Assembly: GCA_044238735.1 (NCBI GenBank) | Contig: JBIICS010000048.1 | Span: 1-18,705, forward strand | DNA length: 18,705 nt | Origin: JBIICS01 sp044238735 | Lineage (GTDB): Bacteria > Bacteroidota > Bacteroidia > UBA4408 | Direction: 5' to 3' | Notes under the pieces: model-generated | The model's input: the letters and a program-made list of their open reading frames with translations, nothing else | The model's database searches: none | Told to the model about the DNA's origin: nothing | Program-made: the position numbers and the translations under genes | Part shown: positions 1 through 7,118 of the stretch, piece by piece | Layout: each line of letters starts with the position of its first letter | How positions within the stretch are numbered: the stretch's first letter is position 1

Positions 1-1
1 T

Positions 2-835
2 CCAAATGTTAGCAAAAATTTAAATAAAGGGTATTACGATGATTTTTCATTTGATTTTGGTTGGCAAAAAAATGCCACGTCACCAACCGGTCATTGGGAA
101 ATTGGTTCACCACTCGGTACCGCTATACAAGGTTTTTCTTATGCAAATCCAAATGCTGATGTTAATAATGATTGTTATTCAAAGGCCTACGTAACAGGGA
201 ACGTTGGTACAACAGCAGGTGATGATGATATTGATGATGGTTATGTAGAATTATTTTCTCCAGTAATGAATCTTTCTTCATACAATGATCCTTTTATAAA
301 TTATTACAGATGGTTTGTTAACGGTGGAGGAAGCAGTGCCGCTAATGATACTCTTACCATCAAGGTTACAGATGGTATTGTATCTAAAGTAGTTGAGAAA
401 ATCACCCGTTCATCCTCCGGAGCTGGATCGTGGGTTGCACATTCGTTTAGGGTTAAAGATTATTTTATCAATCTTAGTAATATTAAGTTTTTGATTCATG
501 CCGAGGATTATGCTCCGGGCCATGTATTAGAGTGTGGATTAGATAAATTTGAGGTAAGCGATAATTTTTCTACGGTAACTCTATCAAATATTGAGCAGGA
601 ATCACTCAGCATTCTGGTTCAGCCTAATCCAATTAACGATGTTATTAATGTTGCCATTAAAGGTTTTGATGATAAAGCTGAATTACAGGTTTTAGATGTT
701 ACCGGAAAAACCATGATAAAATCCAAATTAACAAATGAATTCGTATCTTTAAATTCAGACTTGCCATCAGGCATATACTTTGTTAAAGTTTATGATTCTA
801 AAAATCAACGAATTCAAAAAATTATTAAAAAATAA
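2..835 (+). CDS. C-terminal part of a T9SS-exported surface protein (5' end outside window)
   Basis: The reading frame is open from the first full codon of the window to TAA at 833-835, so only the last 277 residues are seen. The first methionine in this frame (266) lies inside a domain and is not the start. Residues about 11-190 resemble a jelly-roll / choice-of-anchor domain: GYYDDF near the start, a NDC...AYVTG stretch, DDGYVELFSP, then RWF and IHAEDYAPGHVLE. The last ~75 residues form a type A T9SS sorting domain, with QPNPINDVINV, a VLDVTGK strand, LPSGIYFVKV and a lysine-rich end. The protein is therefore probably exported through the T9SS and anchored or released at the cell surface. 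The jelly-roll part is clearly related to the C-terminal half of the next gene, so the missing N-terminus may also be a beta-propeller (inference). It is separated from the next start by one base, suggesting one transcript. Confidence 0.85.
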   Translation, partial: PNVSKNLNKGYYDDFSFDFGWQKNATSPTGHWEIGSPLGTAIQGFSYANPNADVNNDCYSKAYVTGNVGTTAGDDDIDDGYVELFSPVMNLSSYNDPFINYYRWFVNGGGSSAANDTLTIKVTDGIVSKVVEKITRSSSGAGSWVAHSFRVKDYFINLSNIKFLIHAEDYAPGHVLECGLDKFEVSDNFSTVTLSNIEQESLSILVQPNPINDVINVAIKGFDDKAELQVLDVTGKTMIKSKLTNEFVSLNSDLPSGIYFVKVYDSKNQRIQKIIKK

Positions 836-836
836 T

Positions 837-3191
837 ATGTATTCTTATAAAATGTTATGGATAGCAGCTTTAGGGCTGCTTTCTTTTTTTACTAAAGCTC
901 AAACACCTAATCGAAACATTCAGCTTCGCTCCAATTTAAGTTTAAATTTTGAAGATTATGCCAATATTTGGGGTCATGTTGATGCTGTTGGAAATGAATA
1001 TGCATTGCTTGGAAATTATCGGGGATTAACTATTGTGGATGTTACTAATCCGGATAGTATTTTTGTTGTAAAGCACATTACCGGTGTATATAATCTATGG
1101 CGTGAGGTAAAAACGTGGGGTAATTATGCATACGTAACTACCGAAGGTGGTGGTGGATTACAAATTATTAATATGTCTTCATTGCCCGATACAAACGGTA
1201 TTGAAGTTAAATATTGGCAACCAAATATAAACGGAGAGTTTTTAAATTCTATACATGCGCTTCATATTGAAGATGGTTTTGTTTATTGTTATGGATCCAA
1301 TATTGGTAATGGTGGTGCCGTTATAGGTGATTTAACTGATCCCTGGAATCCGGTATTCGCTGGATTAATTAACCTTGCATATATACATGATGGATATGTT
1401 CGGAACGATACGGTTTATGCCGGTCATATTTACGATGGAAAATTAAGGGTTTGGGATTGTAGAAATAAGTCAAATCCGGTTTTAATTAATGAAGTCCTTA
1501 CGCCTCAGGCCTTCACTCATAATTCGTGGTTGTCTGATAATGGCAAAACGGTTTATACTACAGATGAAGTAAACGGGAGCGCGTGTGTTGCCTATGATAT
1601 TTCCGACTTAAATAATATCACTTTAATAGATCGTGAATTTTCTCAAAATCCTCAGGGTGGAGCCCCTGTTCATAATACACATGTACGAAACGATTTTGTT
1701 TACAATTCCTATTATACCGATGGTGTAACTATTGTGGATGGTCATCGCCCAACTAACTTAGTAAATGTAGGTTGGTTTGATACCTCTCCTTTAAGTGGCG
1801 GAACTTTTGAGGGTTGCTGGGGGGTGTATCCTTTTTTACCCTCCGGTAATATTTTAGCCAGCGATCGTCAAACAGGATTGTGGGTTCTTAGCCCGAATAT
1901 TAAACGCGCTTGTTATGTAGAGGGTATTGTTCGCGACTCTTCTTGTAATTCCAGTTTAAGTGATGTTAATATAAAGTTAATAGGGCCCGATACAGTAGTT
2001 TTCACAACTTCTTCTAGTGGAATAATTAATACAGGTACTCCCGAAAGTGGAACTTATTCTATAGAGATATCCAAGCCAGGTTATCAAACCCAATTCATTA
2101 ATGCTATTTTGCAGGCAGGTGTAGTATACAATCTAAACGTTAATTTACGTCCGGTTGTGCCTGTTAATCTTAAAATTAAGGTAACCGATAAGCTTGGAAA
2201 TCCGTTAACCAACGTTAAGATTTATTTAACCGATTCTAATTATTTTTTTAATGGGGATTACAACGGTGTTGCAGATTTAGAATTTTGTGGTTTAAATGCA
2301 GGCTTATTTCATATCTCGGCTTCTAAATGGGGATATACCGGTTATTGTGAAACAGTTTTAATAAACGGCAATAATCAGCTTCTAAATATTCAACTGGACA
2401 GAGGATATTACGATGACTTTCAGTTTGATAATAACTGGCAAGTTAACGGAAACGCAACCAGTGGAATATGGCAACGCGGCGAACCTATGATAAATTACGT
2501 TAGTGGTACATCTAATTTCAAGCCTCTAAAAGATGTGGAAAATGATTGTGGAAAGAATGCATTTGTTACCGGTCAGGAGTTTCAGGTTGCAGGTACCCAA
2601 AACGTAGATAATGGTTACACCGAATTAATTTCGCCATACATGGATTTAAGAGATATGAAAAATCCGATTTTAAAATTTAACCGTTGGCTATTTACTACTA
2701 ATATCAGTGATACATTATATGTTTGGGCCGAATATGGTCAATCTCGGAAAAAGCTAATGCATTTTCAGAAGAATTCTGATAGTCTTTCGCATTGGGTTTT
2801 CGAAAGTTTCAAATTAAAAGATTCAATTCCTTTAACCGACAGTATCCGTATTCATTTTTTTATAGAGGATAAAGCGCCTTCTAATATTCTGGAAGCAGCA
2901 ATAGACGTTTTTAGTGTAATTGATACAACAGGTGGTGTGGGGTCTGAAAAAGTTTTGCTACCATCGAAGGTGTTATTAATTCCCAACCCTAATAATGGTA
3001 AATTTAGTTTGCAAAAAAATCTAAATGATAATAAAAACCAATGGATTATTGTTTACAATGCCCTTGGAATAAAGGTTTATGAAAATTCTTATCTGTTTAA
3101 TACAGAATTGGATTTATCTTTTTTACCAACAGGTACATACTTTATTAAGCTAAATAGCGAAAATATCTTCCATAAGTTTATTAAGTACTAG
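837..3191 (+). CDS. LVIVD / choice-of-anchor B beta-propeller surface protein with T9SS type A tail
   Basis: A 784-residue secreted protein. The ATG at 837 is preferred over the in-frame ATG at 780, because it begins a signal peptide (MYSYKMLWIAALGLLSFF, then TKAQ) and does not overlap the previous gene. Residues about 30-355 carry repeated LVIVD-type strands (GLTIVDVTNPD at ~63, GLQIINM at ~105, AVIGDLTDPWNP at ~160, LRVWDCRNKSNP at ~202, AYDISDL at ~251, GVTIVDG at ~297, GLWVLSP at ~346), which fits a seven-bladed propeller. Two carboxypeptidase-regulatory-like Ig domains follow (~358-440 and ~441-520), then a jelly-roll domain (~522-695) and a type A sorting domain (~709-784; IPNPNNGKFSL, LPTGTYFIKL). 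The precise role is unknown. Related proteins are predicted surface or secreted proteins of Bacteroidota. A strong terminator follows 70 bp downstream. Confidence 0.9.
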   Translation: MYSYKMLWIAALGLLSFFTKAQTPNRNIQLRSNLSLNFEDYANIWGHVDAVGNEYALLGNYRGLTIVDVTNPDSIFVVKHITGVYNLWREVKTWGNYAYVTTEGGGGLQIINMSSLPDTNGIEVKYWQPNINGEFLNSIHALHIEDGFVYCYGSNIGNGGAVIGDLTDPWNPVFAGLINLAYIHDGYVRNDTVYAGHIYDGKLRVWDCRNKSNPVLINEVLTPQAFTHNSWLSDNGKTVYTTDEVNGSACVAYDISDLNNITLIDREFSQNPQGGAPVHNTHVRNDFVYNSYYTDGVTIVDGHRPTNLVNVGWFDTSPLSGGTFEGCWGVYPFLPSGNILASDRQTGLWVLSPNIKRACYVEGIVRDSSCNSSLSDVNIKLIGPDTVVFTTSSSGIINTGTPESGTYSIEISKPGYQTQFINAILQAGVVYNLNVNLRPVVPVNLKIKVTDKLGNPLTNVKIYLTDSNYFFNGDYNGVADLEFCGLNAGLFHISASKWGYTGYCETVLINGNNQLLNIQLDRGYYDDFQFDNNWQVNGNATSGIWQRGEPMINYVSGTSNFKPLKDVENDCGKNAFVTGQEFQVAGTQNVDNGYTELISPYMDLRDMKNPILKFNRWLFTTNISDTLYVWAEYGQSRKKLMHFQKNSDSLSHWVFESFKLKDSIPLTDSIRIHFFIEDKAPSNILEAAIDVFSVIDTTGGVGSEKVLLPSKVLLIPNPNNGKFSLQKNLNDNKNQWIIVYNALGIKVYENSYLFNTELDLSFLPTGTYFIKLNSENIFHKFIKY

Positions 3192-3261
3192 GGGTGTGGC
3201 TTCTATTTGAAGTAAAAATGTCTTAAAGGATGTAGGCTTCGATAATCTGGTTAGAAAAAAA

Positions 3262-3284
3262 GGTCGCACTTGTGCGACCTTTTT
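3262..3284. terminator. Bidirectional intrinsic terminator between propeller gene and tRNA-His
   Basis: A perfect inverted repeat, GGTCGCAC-TT-GTGCGACC (3262-3279), is flanked by a run of A on the left (3255-3261) and a run of T on the right (3280-3284). It therefore reads as a hairpin plus U-tract on both strands. It can end transcription of the + strand propeller gene and of the - strand tRNA-His gene, whose 3' end is only about 10 bp to the right. Confidence 0.88.
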
Positions 3285-3293
3285 AAATTTTAG

Positions 3294-3368
3294 GGTAGAA
3301 GATCGGGTTCGAACCGACGACCCCCAGAACCACAATCTGGTGCTCTAACCAACTGAGCTACATCTACC
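3294..3368 (-). tRNA. tRNA-His (anticodon GTG)
   Basis: Read on the minus strand the sequence folds as a full cloverleaf. The D arm is GCTC / AGTTGGTTA / GAGC, the anticodon arm is CCAGA / TTGTGGT / TCTGG with anticodon GTG, and the T arm is GTCGG / TTCGAAC / CCGAT. The 5' end has the extra G at position -1 facing C73, the identity mark of tRNA-His. The acceptor stem has one non-pair, T6 opposite T67 (plus-strand bases 3362 and 3300), and the first T-stem pair is a G-T wobble. CCA is not encoded. The gene stands alone, convergent with the propeller gene and divergent from prfC. Confidence 0.96.
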
Positions 3369-3379
3369 ATATGTGGGTG

Positions 3380-3410
3380 CAAATATAAGTAATTATCAAA
3401 AATTTGCAAA
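3380..3410 (-). promoter_or_regulatory. Bacteroidota-type promoter for tRNA-His
   Basis: On the minus strand there is TATATTTG (3387-3380), an exact match to the Bacteroidota -7 box TAnnTTTG. TTTG (3410-3407) lies 19 bp upstream at the place of the -33 element. The -7 box ends 11 bp before the mature 5' end of the tRNA, so transcription should begin a few bases before the tRNA. Confidence 0.8.
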
Positions 3411-3448
3411 TGAAATTCTAATAATACAGTAAAGCCCTTTTAATTGAC

Positions 3449-3456
3449 TATTTTTG
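3449..3456 (+). promoter_or_regulatory. Probable -7 promoter box for prfC
   Basis: TATTTTTG matches TAnnTTTG and ends 15 bp before the prfC ATG, which would give a very short leader of about 10 bases. No convincing TTG/TTTG -33 element is seen at the usual 17-23 bp spacing, so this rests on the -7 box and its position in the divergent spacer. Confidence 0.45.
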
Positions 3457-3471
3457 TGCAAATTTTAGTAA

Positions 3472-5055
3472 ATGAGCAATTTAACAGAATTAGAGCGTCG
3501 TAAAACTTTTGGAATTATTGCCCACCCCGATGCCGGTAAAACAACCTTAACCGAAAAGTTGCTCCTTTTTGGGGGCGCAATTCAATCTGCCGGTGCCGTA
3601 AAATCTAATAAAATTAAAAAGCATGCAGCTTCCGATTTTATGGAAATTGAAAAACAAAGAGGAATCTCGGTTTCTACATCGGTTATGGCTTTCGATTATA
3701 GAAATTATAAAGTAAATATTTTAGATACACCCGGTCACGAAGATTTTGCAGAAGATACATATCGTACATTAACAGCTGTAGATAGTGTAATAATGGTAAT
3801 TGATTGCGTTAAAGGGGTAGAGCCTCAAACACGCAAATTGTTGGAGGTTTGTCGTATGCGAAATACACCGGTTATTGTGTTTATAAACAAGATGGACCGC
3901 GAGGGGCAGGATCCCTTTGATTTATTAGATGAAATTGAAAAAGAACTTAAAATCCGTGTACGCCCCTTAAGCTGGCCTATTGGAATTGGTAAAACATTTA
4001 AAGGAGTTTATAGTTTCTATGAAAAGCAGTTGGTGTTGTTTACTGCCGGTCAAAAATTAACGGATGATAATTCAGTTAAAATTAATGATATAAACGATCC
4101 TCAATTGGAAAAATACATTGGTGAAAATTATGCAAAGAGGTTGCGCGAAGATGTGGAGATGATAGATGGGGTTTACGATACATTTAGTAAGGAAGAATAC
4201 CTGAAGGGAAATATTTGTCCGGTATTTTTTGGGAGTGCCGTTAATAATTTTGGTGTAAAAGAGGTTTTGGATTGTTTTGTAGAAATTGCACCTCAACCTT
4301 TACCACGCGAGGATGATCAGCAGGTAATGCATAAGCCGAACGATAAAAAATTCAGTGGCTTCGTTTTTAAAATACATGCCAATATTGATCCTAAACACCG
4401 CGATAGAATTGCCTTTTTAAGAATTTGTTCTGGTAAGTTCGAACGAAATAAATATTATTACCATGTTCGCCAGTCTAAACAAATGCGTTTCAGTAATCCT
4501 ACAGCATTTATGGCTGCTGAGAAAAACATTGTGGATGAGGCCTATCCGGGAGATATTGTAGGTTTATACGATTCAGGAAATTTTAAAATAGGAGACACTT
4601 TAACAGAAGGGGATAAATTCCAGTTTAAAGGAATACCCAGTTTTTCGCCTGAGTTGTTCCGTTATGTAAATAACGCCGATCCAATGAAATCTAAACAATT
4701 ACAGAAAGGATTAGAGCAGCTTACCGATGAGGGAGTTGCTCAATTGTTCTCTAAAAATTTAAATAATCGAAAAATTATTGGAACGGTAGGAGCACTTCAG
4801 TTCGAAGTAATTCAGTTTCGTTTAAAAGAAGAATATGGTGCCTCGTGTAACTTCGAGCCTTTGAATTTACACAAAGCCTGCTGGATAGCCTGTGATGATA
4901 AAAAGAAATTGGAAGCCTTTAAACAGGATAAGTTAAATTACATGGCTACTGATAAAGATGATAAGCCTGTTTTCTTGGCAGAATCCGCATGGGCTTTACA
5001 AATGGCTCAGGAAAAATATCCGGAGATTAAGTTTTTCTTTAAGTCAGAATTTTAA
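3472..5055 (+). CDS. prfC: Peptide chain release factor 3 (RF3)
   Basis: A 527-residue translational GTPase, close to the 529 residues of E. coli RF3. It removes RF1/RF2 from the ribosome after termination, in the cytoplasm. The GTP-binding motifs are intact: G1 AHPDAGKTT at residues 17-25, the switch region with RGISVSTSVM near 64-73, G3 DTPGHEDF starting at residue 85, and G4 NKMD at 139-142. Domains II and III follow, including FKIHANIDPKHRDRIAF and FEVIQFRLKEEYG, which are typical of RF3 rather than EF-G. The ATG lies directly behind a TATTTTTG promoter box, and there is no Shine-Dalgarno sequence, as usual in this phylum. The downstream aminotransferase starts 41 bp after the stop and may be co-transcribed. 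Confidence 0.97.
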   Translation: MSNLTELERRKTFGIIAHPDAGKTTLTEKLLLFGGAIQSAGAVKSNKIKKHAASDFMEIEKQRGISVSTSVMAFDYRNYKVNILDTPGHEDFAEDTYRTLTAVDSVIMVIDCVKGVEPQTRKLLEVCRMRNTPVIVFINKMDREGQDPFDLLDEIEKELKIRVRPLSWPIGIGKTFKGVYSFYEKQLVLFTAGQKLTDDNSVKINDINDPQLEKYIGENYAKRLREDVEMIDGVYDTFSKEEYLKGNICPVFFGSAVNNFGVKEVLDCFVEIAPQPLPREDDQQVMHKPNDKKFSGFVFKIHANIDPKHRDRIAFLRICSGKFERNKYYYHVRQSKQMRFSNPTAFMAAEKNIVDEAYPGDIVGLYDSGNFKIGDTLTEGDKFQFKGIPSFSPELFRYVNNADPMKSKQLQKGLEQLTDEGVAQLFSKNLNNRKIIGTVGALQFEVIQFRLKEEYGASCNFEPLNLHKACWIACDDKKKLEAFKQDKLNYMATDKDDKPVFLAESAWALQMAQEKYPEIKFFFKSEF

Positions 5056-5059
5056 TTAA

Positions 5060-5094
5060 TTAGCTGATTAGCTAATTAGCAGAATAGCTAGTTA
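5060..5094 (+). repeat. Four-copy 8-bp tandem repeat (consensus TTAGCTRA) before the aminotransferase gene
   Basis: The 41-bp spacer after prfC is almost entirely made of TTAGCTGA, TTAGCTAA, TTAGCAGA, ATAGCTAG and a final TTA. The first units also form an inverted repeat, AATTAGCT-GATT-AGCTAATT (5058-5077), which could fold in RNA. The array stops two bases before the ATG at 5097. No T-tract follows, so it does not look like a terminator. Confidence 0.75.
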
Positions 5095-5096
5095 AG

Positions 5097-6290
5097 ATGA
5101 ACAACCGCGAATTATTCTTTAAAAATCTGGCGCAAACAAGTCCTTTCCCGCTTGCTTTCGAAATTACAAAAGCCGAGGGTTGTTATATGTATGGACCAAA
5201 TGGCGAAAAATACCTCGATTTAATTTCCGGAATAGCGGTAAGTAACGTAGGTCATCGTCATCCTCATGTAATTTCAAAAATTAAGGAACAATTGGATAAA
5301 TATATGCATTTAATGGTATATGGAGAGATTGTTCAGGCGCCTCAGGTGCAACTAGCCAAAAAGTTAGGTGAATTGCTTCCCTGGAAGGAAAAAACTCAAA
5401 CATATTTAGTTAACTCGGGATCTGAAGCTATTGAAGGTGCAATAAAGTTGGCTAAGCGATATACCGGAAAAACAAAGCTGATAAGTTGTAAGAATGCATA
5501 CCATGGGAGTACACACGGTGCTTTAAGTTTAATGGGAAACGAACTATTTAAAGAATCTTTTCGCCCTTTATTGCCTGGTATTACCCATATTCAATACGGA
5601 AATACTGATGATTTAAGTTGGATAGATAAAAATACAGCCGCTATCGTTATAGAGCCTATACAAGGGGAAGCAGGTGTTAAAATAGCTTCTAAAAACTATT
5701 TTAACGAACTAATGAATAAATGTAAACAAACCGGGACTTTAATTATTGCTGATGAAATTCAAAGTGGATTTGGAAGAACAGGAAATTGGTTTGCTTTTGA
5801 AAAAGTTGGACTTATTCCTGATATTGTTGTAATGGCAAAAGGAATGGGCGGTGGTTTGCCTATTGGAGCCTTTGCCTCTGATGTTGATGTGATGAATTGT
5901 TTAACTAACAATCCAATATTGGGTCACATAACAACTTTTGGCGGTCATCCGGTTTGTTCCGTTGCAGCTATAGCAAGCATTGAGGTAATAGCGAATGAAA
6001 AATTACTTATAAATGTAATCGAACGATCGGCGCAATTTAAAAAGAATTTAATTCATCCCGCAATAAAAGAAATAAGAGGTGAAGGTTTAATGTTGGCCGT
6101 AGAATTGGATTGTTTCGAAAATGTTCAAAAAGTAATAGAGTATTGTTTAGGCAAGGGCCTTTTTACCGATTGGTTTCTATTCTGCGACAACTCTATTCGC
6201 GTAGCTCCTCCCTTAATTATTTCGGAAGAGGAAACTGATTTTGCTATTAACACATTATTAGAAGTCCTAAACAAAGTCTATTCACTTTAA
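5097..6290 (+). CDS. Class III PLP-dependent aminotransferase (acetylornithine/aspartate aminotransferase family)
   Basis: A 397-residue cytoplasmic fold-type I enzyme of the subgroup-III aminotransferases (ornithine, acetylornithine, 4-aminobutyrate type). Signature elements are NSGSEAIEGAIKLAK around residue 107 (cofactor phosphate site), YHGSTHGALS near 138, IADEIQSGFGRTG with Asp219 that contacts the PLP ring nitrogen, and MAKGMGGGLPIGAF with Lys248 as the likely Schiff-base lysine. TTFGGHPV lies near residue 284. Length and motifs fit an intact enzyme. The substrate cannot be read from the sequence: no arginine, lysine or GABA pathway gene lies beside it, so a general family name is safer than argD, rocD or gabT. 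It follows prfC on the same strand after a short repeat-filled spacer. Confidence 0.92.
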   Translation: MNNRELFFKNLAQTSPFPLAFEITKAEGCYMYGPNGEKYLDLISGIAVSNVGHRHPHVISKIKEQLDKYMHLMVYGEIVQAPQVQLAKKLGELLPWKEKTQTYLVNSGSEAIEGAIKLAKRYTGKTKLISCKNAYHGSTHGALSLMGNELFKESFRPLLPGITHIQYGNTDDLSWIDKNTAAIVIEPIQGEAGVKIASKNYFNELMNKCKQTGTLIIADEIQSGFGRTGNWFAFEKVGLIPDIVVMAKGMGGGLPIGAFASDVDVMNCLTNNPILGHITTFGGHPVCSVAAIASIEVIANEKLLINVIERSAQFKKNLIHPAIKEIRGEGLMLAVELDCFENVQKVIEYCLGKGLFTDWFLFCDNSIRVAPPLIISEEETDFAINTLLEVLNKVYSL

Positions 6291-6398
6291 CTCATAACTC
6301 ATAATATATAACCCCTAATTCTGAAAAGGAATTAATCGCATTAATTAGTAAATTTGGTGAAAGTAGTTTAGCTCTTAATGGAGACTAATAGCTAGTTA
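6291..6398 (+). repeat. Spacer with 7-bp direct repeat and a 12-mer shared with the upstream spacer
   Basis: Directly after the aminotransferase stop, CTCATAA occurs twice head to tail (6291-6297 and 6298-6304). Further on, AATAGCTAGTTA (6387-6398) repeats exactly the 12-mer at 5083-5094 from the other flank of the aminotransferase gene. The rest of the 130-bp spacer holds a possible promoter box and no reading frame of interest. Confidence 0.55.
6349..6356 (+). promoter_or_regulatory. Possible -7 promoter box upstream of the SUKH-like gene
   Basis: TAAATTTG matches TAnnTTTG and sits 64 bp before the ATG at 6421. No clear TTTG/TTG partner is found 17-23 bp upstream, so in an AT-rich spacer this may be a chance match. 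Confidence 0.35.
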
Positions 6399-6420
6399 CC
6401 AATCACTAATTATTTATAAA

Positions 6421-7095
6421 ATGGATTTACAATTACTTTTTAACCGTTTTAATGAGAATCTCAATTTCTTACGTGGTCATAAGAATGTTCGTATTAATTA
6501 TGTTGAAATTGCTCAGCCTGCCGATCAATGGGTTTTTGATAAATTGGAATCAATGGGAGTATATCTTCCCGATCCTATAATCGAATTTTACTCGGCTTGT
6601 AACGGTTTAACCCTTAACTGGGATTACAGCGAAAAAGAGGAAGGCTTTTCTTTTTATGGTTGGATGAATATTGTACCCATTGAGCAAATGTTTGGCGGAT
6701 TAACAGGTGACTTAGATGATTATGATAACCCCGAAAAAAACTTTGGATTATTATACGATGATTTTACTGATGATGAGCAAGTAGAGCGTCGCAGAAATTT
6801 ATGTCTATTTGAAAATATTGAGGGTGATAATGCCTTTGTTTGTCTGGATTACTCAATTCCATCTGATCCTTCTATAACCTATGTATCTGATTTTGATAAT
6901 CATTCAGTATCTATGCCTTTCGAAAAATATTTAGGTTTTTTGATAGATACTATGGGAATGGAGGTATACAGGCAAATGGCAATTTTGGAAGAAAACTTCG
7001 ATCAAAATTTATTTGACTATGAGGCGGCTAAAAAGTTGCAAGAGATCTTTCCATGGTTTAACTTTGATGAAGTACAGGAAAATTATTTCGATTAA
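6421..7095 (+). CDS. Probable SMI1/KNR4 (SUKH) family protein
   Basis: A 224-residue acidic, soluble protein without signal peptide or membrane segment. The order of conserved-looking elements fits the SUKH fold: a helix then MGVYLPDPIIEFYSACNGL (residues ~45-63), a tryptophan/aromatic strand (NWDYSEKEEGFSFYGWMNI), an acidic stretch, a strand with LCLFENIEGDNAFVCLDY (~121-138), and the C-terminal SMPFEKYLGFLIDTM helix. SUKH proteins occur as immunity proteins against secreted nuclease toxins but also as house genes of unknown role. No toxin or polymorphic-toxin cassette is next to it, so an immunity role is not supported here. It is followed after 23 bp by a secreted-protein gene, probably on the same transcript. 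The call rests on motif pattern only. Confidence 0.6.
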   Translation: MDLQLLFNRFNENLNFLRGHKNVRINYVEIAQPADQWVFDKLESMGVYLPDPIIEFYSACNGLTLNWDYSEKEEGFSFYGWMNIVPIEQMFGGLTGDLDDYDNPEKNFGLLYDDFTDDEQVERRRNLCLFENIEGDNAFVCLDYSIPSDPSITYVSDFDNHSVSMPFEKYLGFLIDTMGMEVYRQMAILEENFDQNLFDYEAAKKLQEIFPWFNFDEVQENYFD

Positions 7096-7118
7096 TATGT
7101 ATTCATAATAAATATAAA

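Noticed and set aside
780..836. Upstream in-frame ATG that would lengthen the propeller protein by 19 residues
   Set aside because: It overlaps the preceding gene in another frame and would bury the signal peptide that begins cleanly at 837.
2577..2593. A 17-base stretch identical to one in the giant gene's inserted domain (near 8896-8912), considered as recombination trace
   Set aside because: Both encode the FQVAG strand of jelly-roll domains and flanks diverge at once; shared codons for a short motif explain it.
3150..3335. Small open frame on the minus strand
   Set aside because: It runs through the terminator and the tRNA-His gene and has no protein-like composition.
3369..3471. Integration site next to tRNA-His
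   Set aside because: No integrase, no duplicated tRNA 3' end and no change in base composition are seen on either side.
6421..7095. Part of a polymorphic-toxin immunity cassette
   Set aside because: No toxin domain, RHS repeats or additional immunity genes are present around it.
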